Source of the DNA: Flavobacterium sp. UBA7663
Lineage (GTDB): Bacteria; Bacteroidota; Bacteroidia; Flavobacteriales; Flavobacteriaceae
Length of the DNA: 64,000 bases
Direction of reading: 5' to 3'
NCBI RefSeq assembly: GCF_002483315.1
Contig: NZ_DLHR01000028.1
Coordinates: forward strand, 167,008-231,007
Numbering within the stretch: position 1 is the stretch's first letter; every line of letters starts with the position of its first letter. The notes beneath the pieces were generated by a model. The model did not search any database, had not been told where the DNA came from, and saw only the letters and a program-made list of their open reading frames with translations. Positions 18,552 through 27,656 of this stretch are shown here, one piece after another. A program made the position numbers and the translations under genes.

Positions 18552-19301
18552 ATGGGAACTATAGAAACCATAATTAATGGAAATATTGCTACTTTACTAT
18601 TTTTTCATCCATCAAGCAATTCATTTCCGAGTACATTATTACAACAATTAACTAATGAAATTAATGCTTTAAGTAAAAATGATTCCGTTTCTATAATTGT
18701 TTTAAAAAGTGCAGGAACAGGTGCCTTTTGTGCAGGAGCCTCATTTGACGAATTACTTTCTGTAAGCAATTATGAAGAAGGGAGTCGCTTCTTTTCTGGA
18801 TTTGCTAATGTAATCAATGCTATGAGAAAATGTCCTAAATTAATCATTGGAAGAATTCATGGTAAAGCCGTTGGAGGTGGAGTTGGATTAGCTTCTGCCT
18901 GTGATTATTCATTTGCAACGATAAAAAGTGAAGTCAAACTTTCTGAAATTGCTATTGGAATTGGACCTTTTGTAATAGAACCAGCTGTTTCAAGAAAAAT
19001 TGGGAAAATGGCCATGTCAGAAATGACTCTTAACCCAACCGCTTGGAAAAGTTCAAAATGGGCATTTGAAAAAGGATTATTTTCTGAAGTATTCGAAACC
19101 ATTGAAGATTTAGACATAAGACTTGAAGAATATACTAAAGAACTTTCATCTTACAATCCTGATGCCTTATTAGAAATGAAGAAAGTGCTTTGGGAAGGAA
19201 CAAGTCATTGGGAAAGTTTACTTTATGAAAGAGCTGCAATTTCCGGAAGGCTAGTATTATCAGATTTTACTAAAAACGCATTAGAAAAATTTAAAAAATG
19301 A
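18552..19301 (+). CDS. Enoyl-CoA hydratase/isomerase family protein
   Basis: This 249-residue crotonase-fold protein shows the oxyanion-hole segments AFCAGASFDEL and IHGKAVGGGVGLASACDYSFA, plus LSEIAIGIGP with the conserved glutamate. The substrate is not identifiable; hydration or isomerisation of an acyl-CoA in fatty or amino acid breakdown is usual. I use the ATG at 18552; a TTG two codons earlier directly abuts the upstream stop. Its TGA overlaps the next small gene as ATGA, indicating coupling. Confidence 0.88.
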   Translation: MGTIETIINGNIATLLFFHPSSNSFPSTLLQQLTNEINALSKNDSVSIIVLKSAGTGAFCAGASFDELLSVSNYEEGSRFFSGFANVINAMRKCPKLIIGRIHGKAVGGGVGLASACDYSFATIKSEVKLSEIAIGIGPFVIEPAVSRKIGKMAMSEMTLNPTAWKSSKWAFEKGLFSEVFETIEDLDIRLEEYTKELSSYNPDALLEMKKVLWEGTSHWESLLYERAAISGRLVLSDFTKNALEKFKK

Positions 19302-19471
19302 GAAGTTTAATCATTTTCCTTCAACAAGTTAATGTTGAGCAAAAATTAAAAAACGCTCCAGATAGTCAATATCAAATTGGAGTACTAATTGGTTCATTCG
19401 TACCTTTTATTGTATTAATTGGAATTGCCTACGCACTTTATTACAGAGCAAAAAAGAAAGAAAAAATTTAA
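19298..19471 (+). CDS. Small single-pass membrane protein, 57 aa
   Basis: The ATG overlaps the stop of the enoyl-CoA hydratase gene (ATGA). The product has a short hydrophobic N-terminus, a polar stretch EQKLKNAPDSQYQ, a strong membrane helix (IGVLIGSFVPFIVLIGIAYA) and a basic tail YYRAKKKEK. No known family is recognised. The overlap and the 10-bp gap to queD support it as a real gene in the operon. Confidence 0.7.
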   Translation: MRSLIIFLQQVNVEQKLKNAPDSQYQIGVLIGSFVPFIVLIGIAYALYYRAKKKEKI

Positions 19472-19481
19472 ATTAAGTAAG

Positions 19482-19934
19482 ATGTCAAACATAAGAATTA
19501 CCAAACAGTTTAGCTTTGAAACAGGCCATGCCCTTTATGGTTATGATGGAAAGTGTAAAAATGTACATGGGCATAGCTATAAACTATCCGTTACTGTAAT
19601 TGGAAAACCCATAAAAGACACTTCAAATGTAAAATATGGAATGGTGATTGACTTTGGTGATTTAAAAAAAATCGTGAAGGAACAAATTGTAGACGTCTTT
19701 GACCATGCTACTGTTTTTAATAAAAACACCCCTCATGTTGAATTAGCACACGAATTAAAATCAAGAGGCCATGATGTGATTTTAGTTGATTACCAACCCA
19801 CAAGTGAAAATATGGTAATTGATTTTTCTAATAAAATTAAAAATCTTTTACCTAACAATATAAAACTGCATTCCCTTAGATTACAAGAAACTGAAACTTC
19901 TTTTGCTGAATGGTTTGCTTCTGATAATGAATAA
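19482..19934 (+). CDS. queD: 6-carboxytetrahydropterin synthase / 6-pyruvoyltetrahydropterin synthase family
   Basis: This 150-residue T-fold enzyme has the zinc-binding histidines in FETGHALYGYDG and VHGHSY, with the catalytic cysteine in GKCKNVHGH. MVIDFGDLK and TSENMVIDF are family blocks, and LQETETSFAEW ends the fold. In bacteria this makes 6-carboxytetrahydropterin for queuosine. A folate or pterin role cannot be excluded because no other que genes are in view. The start at 19482 (MSNIRITKQF) is chosen over an earlier frame opening that overlaps the small membrane gene. Confidence 0.88.
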   Translation: MSNIRITKQFSFETGHALYGYDGKCKNVHGHSYKLSVTVIGKPIKDTSNVKYGMVIDFGDLKKIVKEQIVDVFDHATVFNKNTPHVELAHELKSRGHDVILVDYQPTSENMVIDFSNKIKNLLPNNIKLHSLRLQETETSFAEWFASDNE

Positions 19935-19943
19935 GGAAAATCT

Positions 19944-20684
19944 ATGAAAATCTATTTCGCATCCGATCAACACTTTGGGGCTCCAACTCCCGAATTAAGT
20001 TTTCCTAGAGAACAAAAATTTATTCAATGGCTTGATATTGTTAAGCAAGATGCCGATGCAATCTTTTTATTAGGTGATTTGTTCGACTTTTGGTTCGAAT
20101 ACAAAACCGTTGTTCCAAAAGGCTTTGTAAGAGTTTTAGGGAAATTGGCTGAAATTAAAGATTCAGGTATTCCAATCTATTTTTTTGTAGGAAATCATGA
20201 TTTATGGATGAATGATTATTTCCAAAAAGAGCTAAATATTCCCGTTTATCATGATAATCAAGAATTTACTTTTAACAATAAAACGTTTTTAATTGGTCAT
20301 GGGGATGGAAAAGGCCCTGGCGACATGGGTTACAAACGAATGAAAAAAGTCTTTACCAATCCGTTTTCAAAATGGTTGTTTCGTTGGTTACACCCTGATA
20401 TTGGTGTGAAATTAGCCCAATATCTATCTGTTAAAAACAAACTGATTTCAGGCGCAGAAGATGTAAAATACTTAGGTGAAGAAAACGAATGGTTAGTTCA
20501 ATATTGCAAAAGAAAAATAGAAAGCAAACACTATGACTTTTTTGTTTTTGGTCACCGTCATTTACCATTGGAAATTGATTTGACTGAAAATTCGAAATAC
20601 GTAAACTTAGGCGATTGGATTGGCTATTTTACCTATGGCGTTTTTGATGGCGAAAAAATGGAATTGAAAGAATTCAAAAATTAA
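19944..20684 (+). CDS. lpxH: UDP-2,3-diacylglucosamine diphosphatase, LpxH-like
   Basis: This 246-residue metallophosphatase shows the calcineurin-like metal motifs in order: FASDQHFG (D8, H10), LGDLFDFW, VGNHDLW, IGHGDGKGPGD and FGHRHLP. It cleaves UDP-2,3-diacylglucosamine to lipid X in lipid A synthesis at the inner membrane. The family membership is clear; some Bacteroidota paralogues act elsewhere, so the exact substrate is likely rather than certain. It starts 10 bp after queD and ends overlapping the convergent MFS gene by 4 bp. Confidence 0.88.
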   Translation: MKIYFASDQHFGAPTPELSFPREQKFIQWLDIVKQDADAIFLLGDLFDFWFEYKTVVPKGFVRVLGKLAEIKDSGIPIYFFVGNHDLWMNDYFQKELNIPVYHDNQEFTFNNKTFLIGHGDGKGPGDMGYKRMKKVFTNPFSKWLFRWLHPDIGVKLAQYLSVKNKLISGAEDVKYLGEENEWLVQYCKRKIESKHYDFFVFGHRHLPLEIDLTENSKYVNLGDWIGYFTYGVFDGEKMELKEFKN

Positions 20685-21955
20685 TTTTCCGTATTTTTCT
20701 CCAATGCTTCAACTTCTTTTTCTAAATCTAATTTTCTAAAAGAAGGCGAAATCAAAGCGGTTACAATGACGGTTCCAATAGTCATACAACCACCAAAAAC
20801 CACAGCCCGAACAACTCCAAATAATTTAGCTGTTACACCACTTTCAAAAGCACCTAATTCATTTGAAGAACCTACAAAAATTGAATTCACAGAAGAAACT
20901 CTACCGCGCATATTATCAGGCGTGTGTAATTGTAAGATCGTATTTCTAATGACAACCGATACACCATCAGCAACGCCACTTAAAAACAAAGCCAATACCG
21001 AAATCCAAAATATTTCGGATAATCCAAACACAATAATACATACTCCAAATATGAAAATGGCGGATAACAGCTTCACTCCTGCATTTTTATTCAGCGAAAA
21101 ATAAGCCGCAATCAACATCGTTAAGATTGAACCGACGGCTGGAGCTGCCCGCAAAACACCAAAGCCTTCTGAACCTACTTTTAAAATATCTTGCGCAAAA
21201 ATGGGCAACAAAGCTACTGCTCCACCAAATAAAACAGCAAACATATCCAATGAAATGGCACCTAAAATGGTCTTATTGGTAAATACGAATTTCACACCTT
21301 CTTTTAAACTTTGAAAAATTGGTTCCCCTATTTTTGGATTCAAAATTGGCTTTTTCGAAATTTGGGTCAACCAAAGCAACGCAAATAATGTACAGGCAAA
21401 TACCAAACACATCGACCAATGCACACCAATTATTCCAATAGAAATTCCAGCTAATGCAGGCCCAAACATTGCGCCCATTTGCCAAGTAGAACTGCTCCAA
21501 GTTGCAGCGTTTGGATAATTTTTCTTAGGAACAATTAATGATAACAATGAAAAAACAGTTGGTCCAATAAACGCACGAACAATTCCGCCAAGGAAAACTA
21601 GGGCATAAATAATCCACAAAATGGTTGATTTTGAAAGCGCAGAAACAACACTTGGAATTGTAACTAAAAATAACCCTAAACTAATTACCGAAAAACCAAC
21701 AAGACATTTTATCAAAAGACTTTTCTTTTCGTTTTGATCTACAATATGACCCGCAAATAAAGCCATAGAAACCGCTGGAATAATTTCCATTAAACCAATA
21801 ATTCCTAACGAAAGTGGGTTTTTAGTTAAACTATATACTTCCCATTCTATAATTACAAATTGCATTGACCAAGCAAATACCATTGCAAATCGCATTCCTA
21901 AAAAAAAACGAAATTCTTTGAAACGAAGTGCTGCGTAAGGATCTTTTTTAGCCAT
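20681..21955 (-). CDS. MFS transporter, probable drug/siderophore efflux type
   Basis: This 424-residue protein has about 12 membrane segments. ALFAGHIVDQNEKKSLL is the MFS loop 2-3 motif, and TILQLHTPDNMRGRVSSVNS near residue 350 is typical of the MFS_3/EntS-like group that exports small molecules. Its start lies within the end of recJ (8-bp overlap), so it is read with recJ. No substrate evidence is visible. Confidence 0.88.
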   Translation of the reverse strand: MAKKDPYAALRFKEFRFFLGMRFAMVFAWSMQFVIIEWEVYSLTKNPLSLGIIGLMEIIPAVSMALFAGHIVDQNEKKSLLIKCLVGFSVISLGLFLVTIPSVVSALSKSTILWIIYALVFLGGIVRAFIGPTVFSLLSLIVPKKNYPNAATWSSSTWQMGAMFGPALAGISIGIIGVHWSMCLVFACTLFALLWLTQISKKPILNPKIGEPIFQSLKEGVKFVFTNKTILGAISLDMFAVLFGGAVALLPIFAQDILKVGSEGFGVLRAAPAVGSILTMLIAAYFSLNKNAGVKLLSAIFIFGVCIIVFGLSEIFWISVLALFLSGVADGVSVVIRNTILQLHTPDNMRGRVSSVNSIFVGSSNELGAFESGVTAKLFGVVRAVVFGGCMTIGTVIVTALISPSFRKLDLEKEVEALEKNTEN

Positions 21956-23648
21956 TTGAAGAATTGATATCGCGTAATTGCAGTTGCAAAGTTACAGTAT
22001 CTTTCCATTCATTTTCTTCCAATGAAAAAATAGCATCAAATTTATTTTTATGAGAAACTACATCTAATTTATTTCCCAATCCAAAACCAATAGCTCCAAA
22101 ACTTTCCGAATTACCTTGCTTTACAAATGCTTTCAAATGTTCGTTATCAGTACCTAAATTTTTCGCATAACCAGAATCCGTTAGATTTTTCGCTAAAAAT
22201 AATGGTGTCATATTTTCAGGTCCGAAAGGTTCAAATTGCTTCAATAAACGCATCAACTTCGGATTAATTTCAGATAATTCGATTTCGGCATCATAAGAAA
22301 TCTCTGGAGTCAACAAATCGGGATGAATGGTTTCTTGCACGATTTTTTCGAAGGCATTTTTGAAGTTTTCATAATTTTCTTCCAAAAGCGTCATTCCAGC
22401 AGCATACATGTGACCACCGAATTGCTCCAGATGTTCCGCACAAGCTTCCAACGCATTATAGACGTCAAAATCTTTCACAGAACGGGCTGAAGCTGCTAAT
22501 TTCTCTCCACTTTTTGTAAAAACAATGGTTGGGCGATAATAATTTTCAACCAATCGAGAAGCCACAATTCCGATAACCCCTTTGTGCCAATTTTCTTGAT
22601 ATACAACCGTTGAAAATCGGTTTTGTTCGTTATTTTCTTCAATTTGGAGTAAAGCTTCTTTGGTAATTTGTTTGTCTAATTCTTTTCTATCGGAATTATG
22701 TTGCTCGATTTCGGAGGCAAATTGTTCCGCTTGATCTAAATCGTATTCGGTTAATAAAGCAACCGCTTCGTTTCCGTGTTTGATTCTTCCAGCTGCATTG
22801 ATTCTTGGTGCCACAATAAAAACGACATCAGTAATTGTCAAGACTTTCTTCTTTACATTTTGAATCAAAGCTTTTATTCCTGGTCGCGGATTGGAATTAA
22901 TCACTTCCAATCCAAATTTTGCTAAAACCCGATTTTCACCCGTAATCGGAACGATATCAGCAGCAATGGCTGTCGCTACCAAATCTAAATACAGTACTAA
23001 ATCATCAATAGTTTGGTTTCTATTTTCGGCTAAAGCCTGTATCAATTTAAACCCAACACCGCAACCACATAATTCATCATATGGATACGAGCAATCTTCG
23101 CGTTTTGGATCTAAAACTGCAACCGCATCGGGCAAAATATCGCCTGGTCGATGGTGGTCGCAAATGATAAAATCGATGTTTTTTGCTTTGGCATAATTGA
23201 CATGCTCAATCGATTTGATACCACAATCCAACGCAATAATTAAGGAAATATCGTTGTCTTCGGCATAATCAATTCCCATGTAAGAAATGCCGTAACCTTC
23301 TGCATATCTATCGGGAATATAGGTCGCAACATTCGGATAAAAACTTCGTAAATAACTCGAAACTAAGGAAACAGCGGTTGTTCCATCGACATCGTAATCA
23401 CCGAAAATTAAGATATTTTCGTTGTTAGCAATCGCTTTTTCAATTCGCGCCACCGCTTTGTCCATATCTTTCATGAGATACGGATTGTGTAAATCGGCTA
23501 AAGTGGGACGAAAAAAGGTTTTGGCTTGTTCGAAGGTTTCAACACCTCGCTGAACTAATAATTTTGCGATGATTTCATCGACTTGAAGGATGCTCTGAAT
23601 GGCTTGTACTTTTTCTGAATTTGGCTTAGATTTTGGATTCCAACGCAT
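21948..23648 (-). CDS. recJ: Single-stranded-DNA-specific exonuclease RecJ
   Basis: This 566-residue nuclease degrades single-stranded DNA 5' to 3' in recombination and mismatch repair. The DHH-superfamily metal motifs are complete: LIFGDYDVDGTTAVSL, IIALDCGI and FIICDHHRPGD, followed by GCGVGFKL. The DHHA1 block contains SARSVKDFDVYNALEAC and EQFGGHMYAAGMTL. The length is standard. A candidate -7 box TACCTTTG lies on the minus strand at 23707-23714. Confidence 0.95.
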   Translation of the reverse strand: MRWNPKSKPNSEKVQAIQSILQVDEIIAKLLVQRGVETFEQAKTFFRPTLADLHNPYLMKDMDKAVARIEKAIANNENILIFGDYDVDGTTAVSLVSSYLRSFYPNVATYIPDRYAEGYGISYMGIDYAEDNDISLIIALDCGIKSIEHVNYAKAKNIDFIICDHHRPGDILPDAVAVLDPKREDCSYPYDELCGCGVGFKLIQALAENRNQTIDDLVLYLDLVATAIAADIVPITGENRVLAKFGLEVINSNPRPGIKALIQNVKKKVLTITDVVFIVAPRINAAGRIKHGNEAVALLTEYDLDQAEQFASEIEQHNSDRKELDKQITKEALLQIEENNEQNRFSTVVYQENWHKGVIGIVASRLVENYYRPTIVFTKSGEKLAASARSVKDFDVYNALEACAEHLEQFGGHMYAAGMTLLEENYENFKNAFEKIVQETIHPDLLTPEISYDAEIELSEINPKLMRLLKQFEPFGPENMTPLFLAKNLTDSGYAKNLGTDNEHLKAFVKQGNSESFGAIGFGLGNKLDVVSHKNKFDAIFSLEENEWKDTVTLQLQLRDINSSNG

Positions 23649-23706
23649 AGTTTAATTACGAATTAAAAATTATGAATTATTTATTTTGGCTTATATAATT
23701 GAATGA

Positions 23707-23714
23707 CAAAGGTA
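23707..23714 (-). promoter_or_regulatory. -7 box for recJ-MFS
   Basis: The minus strand reads TACCTTTG, an exact TAnnTTTG match, about 60 bp upstream of the recJ ATG. No -33 TTG at standard spacing. Confidence 0.45.
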
Positions 23715-23738
23715 TAAATATTTTTTGTTTTTTCAGTT

Positions 23739-23766
23739 GTCATTTCCACGTAAGGAGAAATCTCAC
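23739..23766 (+). repeat. Partial interspersed repeat, family B
   Basis: TGTCATTTCCACGTAAGGAG and the following AAATCTCA match the left arm of the complete palindromic element at 31701-31772. The partner arm is missing here. It overlaps the end of the convergently placed OsmC gene region. Confidence 0.6.
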
Positions 23767-24191
23767 TACAACTTATGATAAAATATTTTCACCTCAACTT
23801 TTGCAAATTGACGAAACATTTCCATCACACCACAATATTTTTCTACGGATAAATTCACGGCTTTTTCTAGCTTTTTCTCGTCTAAATTGTCTCCGTAAAA
23901 ATGGTAATCGACTTTTACTGTGTGATAGGTTTTTGGATGTTCTTCGGTTAATTCACCTGAAGTTTCAATTTTGAAATCAGCTACTTCTAACTTCATTTTT
24001 TCGATTAAAGAAGCTACGTCTAAACCTGTGCAACCCGCTAAAGCTGATAACATCAACGCTTTTGGACGCAAGCCTTTTCCTTCGCCTCCATTTTCAGGAC
24101 CAGCATCAATTGAAACAATATCTCCACTTGGATTAGTGGACTCAAATTGCATGTTACCTTTCCAGGTGGTGGTTACGTTGTGTGTTTCCAT
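23766..24191 (-). CDS. OsmC family protein
   Basis: This 141-residue protein belongs to the OsmC/Ohr group that reduces organic peroxides or related thiol targets. The helix LSALAGCTGLDVASLIEKM carries the first cysteine, and the second catalytic cysteine is in VEKYCGVMEMF. The leading beta strands include GPENGGEGKGLRPKAL. It is a single gene, likely cytoplasmic and stress-linked. Whether its substrate is a peroxide is not shown by sequence. Confidence 0.9.
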   Translation of the reverse strand: METHNVTTTWKGNMQFESTNPSGDIVSIDAGPENGGEGKGLRPKALMLSALAGCTGLDVASLIEKMKLEVADFKIETSGELTEEHPKTYHTVKVDYHFYGDNLDEKKLEKAVNLSVEKYCGVMEMFRQFAKVEVKIFYHKL

Positions 24192-24221
24192 TGTTTTTTT
24201 GCTAAGAACAAACTAATTTAA

Positions 24222-25088
24222 TTAATTACTATTTGCGATTCTCTTTAACAGTGATGCTGTTTTTTCATCTAAACTAGCATTAAAATGTAATCTCGTTGGA
24301 TTTTTATTCGTAATCATTTTATAAAAAACACAAGCATTTAAAAAAGAACCTATTTTTGAAGGATGAAATTCATCATCATATAATTGAATCTCAGGATAAT
24401 TATTACAAATATTAAAATGAATATTTGGATGATTAGAAATTATCATCTTTTGTTTTAAATTTATCTGATTTAATGCTTCATTCAAAATTCTGAGATGTTC
24501 TTTTTCATTTAAAACTTCTTCCGAACAAAACTTTTCATCCGAATTTAAATTATTAATTGGAAACTTTACATAATCAAAATCAGATTTAGGCAAACAAATA
24601 CTCTTTATTGGATAATGTTGAACTTTTGGAATCCATGTATTAAAAAATATATACTTACAATTCTTATTACGATTTAGCACCTTTATTTCTACTATATCTG
24701 ACTGAACTAGTTCATCAACCAACTCCTTAGAAAATAACATATCTGGTGCTTCTTGAATGATAATCAAATCCCAACTTCGAGAAGAAATTATTTTTTCAGT
24801 TTCAGTTATCTCAAAATCTTTTTTACGAATCGTGTAAATATTATCCCCATCTCTTCTGTAAATTATATTATTAAGATGACTATTTAATGTCATTCCAGGA
24901 TAAGCTGCTTGTTCAATTAAATAATGTGTTGATTTCTCATTCAACATTTGTTGTACCATTTTTGGCATATCATGATAGTAAGTCAAGCTATTTCCAATAA
25001 ACAATATATTTACTTTCTCAACCTGTTCGACAGGTTTTGATTTACAACTATAAAAAATAATAAATAGTATTGCTAAAATTTCTTTCAT
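24222..25088 (-). CDS. SGNH/GDSL hydrolase-like lipoprotein
   Basis: The N-terminus has a short hydrophobic stretch ending in FYSC, a lipobox, so the mature protein is probably lipid-anchored. Block I is ILFIGNSLTYYHDMP with the nucleophile serine, block III may be IIIQEAPDM, and DDEFHPSKIG near the C-terminus carries the Asp-His pair. This layout supports an SGNH-fold esterase or lipase-like enzyme. The substrate is unknown. It is followed 6 bp upstream in order by rsmI, so they may share a transcript. Confidence 0.8.
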   Translation of the reverse strand: MKEILAILFIIFYSCKSKPVEQVEKVNILFIGNSLTYYHDMPKMVQQMLNEKSTHYLIEQAAYPGMTLNSHLNNIIYRRDGDNIYTIRKKDFEITETEKIISSRSWDLIIIQEAPDMLFSKELVDELVQSDIVEIKVLNRNKNCKYIFFNTWIPKVQHYPIKSICLPKSDFDYVKFPINNLNSDEKFCSEEVLNEKEHLRILNEALNQINLKQKMIISNHPNIHFNICNNYPEIQLYDDEFHPSKIGSFLNACVFYKMITNKNPTRLHFNASLDEKTASLLKRIANSN

Positions 25089-25094
25089 ATTAAC

Positions 25095-25772
25095 TTACTT
25101 CAAACTCTTCCCTCCCACAACCACAACAATCTCACCTTTAGCCGGCTTTACTTCAAAGTGCTTTAACACTTCTTCTGCGGTTCCTCTTACGGTTTCTTCG
25201 TGTAATTTGGATAATTCTCGAGAAACAGAAACAGGTCTGTCGGCGCCGAAATATTGTACAAATTCAGCTAAGGTTTTATTTAATTTGTGTGGCGATACAT
25301 AGAAAATCATCGTGCGATATTCCTCTTGTAAAGCTAAAAATCGGGTTTGTCTTCCTTTTTTATCAGGTAAAAATCCTTCGAATACGAATTTATCATTGGG
25401 CAGACCGCTATTCACCAAAGCCGGTACAAAAGCAGTTGCTCCTGGTAAACATTCCACATCAATTCCATTTTCCACACAAGCGCGTGTAAGCAAAAATCCT
25501 GGATCGGAAATCGCTGGAGTTCCTGCATCGCTAATTAACGCAATGGTTACGCCTGCTTGTAATCGCTTCACCAAATTTTCAACGGTTTTGTGTTCGTTGT
25601 GCATGTGGTGGCTGTGCATGTGCGTAGCAATTTCGAAGTGTTTTAACAATTTTCCGCTGGTACGTGTATCTTCTGCTAAAATTAAATCGACTTCTTTCAG
25701 TACTCTAATGGCACGAAAAGTCATGTCTTCTAAATTGCCAATTGGCGTTGGAACAATATATAATTTACTCAT
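25095..25772 (-). CDS. rsmI: 16S rRNA (cytidine1402-2'-O)-methyltransferase
   Basis: This 225-residue SAM-dependent enzyme methylates C1402 in the ribosomal decoding centre. The tetrapyrrole-methylase fold is clear: MSKLYIVPTPIGNLEDMTFR at the start, then LAEDTRTSGKLLKHF, ALISDAGTPAISDPGF and ECLPGATAFVPALVNSG. VKPAKGEIVVVV closes the domain. It is the short form lacking a C-terminal extension found in E. coli. Confidence 0.96.
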   Translation of the reverse strand: MSKLYIVPTPIGNLEDMTFRAIRVLKEVDLILAEDTRTSGKLLKHFEIATHMHSHHMHNEHKTVENLVKRLQAGVTIALISDAGTPAISDPGFLLTRACVENGIDVECLPGATAFVPALVNSGLPNDKFVFEGFLPDKKGRQTRFLALQEEYRTMIFYVSPHKLNKTLAEFVQYFGADRPVSVSRELSKLHEETVRGTAEEVLKHFEVKPAKGEIVVVVGGKSLK

Positions 25773-25899
25773 TTAAAACTATTTATAAACACAGATTTCA
25801 TGAATTAGCACAAATTTTAAAAACATATAAGTCATATAAGTTGTTTGAAGTGAGTTGCAGAAAATGAAAAGTTCATAAAAGATTGTACGAACTAAAACG

Positions 25900-25958
25900 C
25901 TCTGTGTATCTCTCTAAAAAGAATCTACTTCAAAAAAACTCGATGAATCTCTGTGTTA
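25900..25958 (-). repeat. Interspersed repeat, family A, copy 2
   Basis: The reverse strand reads ACACAGAGATTCATCGAG, a T-rich spacer, then AGAGATACACAGAG, closely matching 3714-3773. It ends directly at the stop codon of the acidic protein gene. The flanking 25795-25850 also has CACAGATTTCATGAATTAGC, another string typical of Bacteroidota intergenic DNA. Confidence 0.6.
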
Positions 25959-26921
25959 TTAACTAAACTTTTTCTCGATAATTTCCATAAAACGCGCTTC
26001 AAATTCTTCGTTGCCTTCCCAATTGTTATAATCAGGTTTTACGAAATCCAAAACAAAAGATTTTGCTTCTTCAAAACTATCAAACGTATTCAATTGCGAA
26101 ATTACGCGGTTGAAATCATCCGAACTTCCGCCAAATAATTTCTTCTCAAATCCGATTCTATCGTTCAAACCAAAAGAAATCGTCTTGTTTAATCTGTCAT
26201 TTAATGAGCTTATTTTTGGCTCTTGACTTACTTTTTCGAAAGTTGCTTTTACTTCTTCTTCTAATACTTTTGGAGTTTCGGCAACAGGTTCTGGTTGGAT
26301 TTCTTCCTTAACTTCTTCAACTGGAATTATGTCTTCAAAAATAGTTTCTGATACTTTTTTCACCTCAACAGGAACATCTTCTACTTTTACAAAATCTAAT
26401 TCTTTGTAATCGTGTACTAATAAGTCTTCAAACGAAATTTGTTTCGCTGGTTCTTCTGCTTTTGGTTCCGAAACTTCGGAATCAGCAACTGGTTCTTCTT
26501 CGATTATTTCTTCCTCAATTGGCTCTTCTTCCATTGAAGTCATCAAAACTTCTTCCTCTTCTTCATCATCTTCCACAATTAATTCTGCGATTACGACTTT
26601 TTCTTCCGTAATTGTCTCTGCAATAGTTTCTTCTACTTCTGGAGTCACTTCTACTGGAACTTCCGCTACAGTTTCAACAACTTTATCCTGAATTGGTGCA
26701 TTGAAAACTTCTGTTGGTTTTCCTTCTAATTTTTCAGCTAAACCTTCTTCAGAAATTTCGTTTTTTACCAATTCGAAATTCTCTTCATAAAAACGCAAAA
26801 TGGTCAATTGATCGTACAAATTTTTAGCTTCTTGCTGTAATTGAACCGTTTCTGAATGGTTTTTTAACTTTAAAATTCGGTGCGCAATACTGATTAATTC
26901 AGCGGATATTCTTTTCTTCAT
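25959..26921 (-). CDS. Acidic low-complexity protein, unknown function
   Basis: This 320-residue protein has a helical N-terminal domain (residues 1-60), a long glutamate/valine-rich middle of about 160 residues with many EE and VEE runs, and a compact C-terminal helical domain from about residue 230 (LNDRLNKTISFGLNDRIGFE to the end). There is no signal peptide, so it is probably cytoplasmic. The two folded ends joined by an acidic linker suggest a scaffolding or binding role, but no function is known. It is divergent from tdk. Confidence 0.7.
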   Translation of the reverse strand: MKKRISAELISIAHRILKLKNHSETVQLQQEAKNLYDQLTILRFYEENFELVKNEISEEGLAEKLEGKPTEVFNAPIQDKVVETVAEVPVEVTPEVEETIAETITEEKVVIAELIVEDDEEEEEVLMTSMEEEPIEEEIIEEEPVADSEVSEPKAEEPAKQISFEDLLVHDYKELDFVKVEDVPVEVKKVSETIFEDIIPVEEVKEEIQPEPVAETPKVLEEEVKATFEKVSQEPKISSLNDRLNKTISFGLNDRIGFEKKLFGGSSDDFNRVISQLNTFDSFEEAKSFVLDFVKPDYNNWEGNEEFEARFMEIIEKKFS

Positions 26922-26962
26922 AACTTTAGGCTGTAGCGTTTACTATATCGATTGTTTTTTAC

Positions 26963-26970
26963 TATTTTTG
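26963..26970 (+). promoter_or_regulatory. -7 box for tdk-murF/alr
   Basis: TATTTTTG matches TAnnTTTG, with the tdk ATG 52 bp after the box. No -33 TTG at normal spacing is seen. Confidence 0.4.
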
Positions 26971-27022
26971 TTTTGCTTACAAATGTAGCAGAAAATAATT
27001 TTTAACGTACGAAAGATACAAA

Positions 27023-27655
27023 ATGTTTCTCGAAAATACCGTAAATCAACAAGAACAATTTGGCTGGATTGAAGTAATTTGTGGCTCTATGTTTTCGGGT
27101 AAAACCGAAGAATTGATTCGCCGACTAAAGCGCGCTCAGTTTGCTAAACAAAAAGTAGAAATCTTCAAACCGGCTGTCGACACAAGATATCACGACGAAA
27201 TGGTGGTTTCGCACGATGCCAATGAAATTCGTTCTACGCCTGTGCCAATTGCTCAAAATATTCGAATTTTAGCACAAGGTTGCGATGTGGTTGGTATTGA
27301 CGAAGCGCAATTTTTCGACGAAGAAATTGTTGCCGTTTGTAATGATTTAGCCAATTCAGGAATTCGAGTTATCGTTGCCGGATTGGATATGGATTTTAAA
27401 GGAAATCCTTTCGGACCGATGCCTGCACTTATGGCTACTGCCGAATATGTAACTAAAGTTCACGCTGTTTGTACTCGCACTGGAAATTTAGCGCATTATA
27501 GTTTTAGAAAATCGGATGATAAAAGACTGGTTATGCTTGGCGAAACCGAAGAATATGAACCGTTAAGTCGTGCCGCATATTTTAAAGCCATGCGAGAAAA
27601 CATGGAAGTAAAAGATGTTGAAATTGTAAACAAGCAAAAAGAAGATAATCAATAA
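27023..27655 (+). CDS. tdk: Thymidine kinase type II
   Basis: This 210-residue kinase phosphorylates thymidine with ATP. The P-loop is GSMFSGKTEELIRRLKRAQ, the Walker B region GIDEAQFFDE, and IVAGLDMDFKGNPFG follows. In the usual zinc domain four ligands are expected, but here the segment reads HAVCTRTGNLAHYSFR and later EPLSRAAYFKA. Three of the four cysteine/histidine positions are therefore replaced and zinc binding is probably lost. The murF-alr gene begins two bases later. Confidence 0.94.
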   Translation: MFLENTVNQQEQFGWIEVICGSMFSGKTEELIRRLKRAQFAKQKVEIFKPAVDTRYHDEMVVSHDANEIRSTPVPIAQNIRILAQGCDVVGIDEAQFFDEEIVAVCNDLANSGIRVIVAGLDMDFKGNPFGPMPALMATAEYVTKVHAVCTRTGNLAHYSFRKSDDKRLVMLGETEEYEPLSRAAYFKAMRENMEVKDVEIVNKQKEDNQ

Positions 27656-27656
27656 T

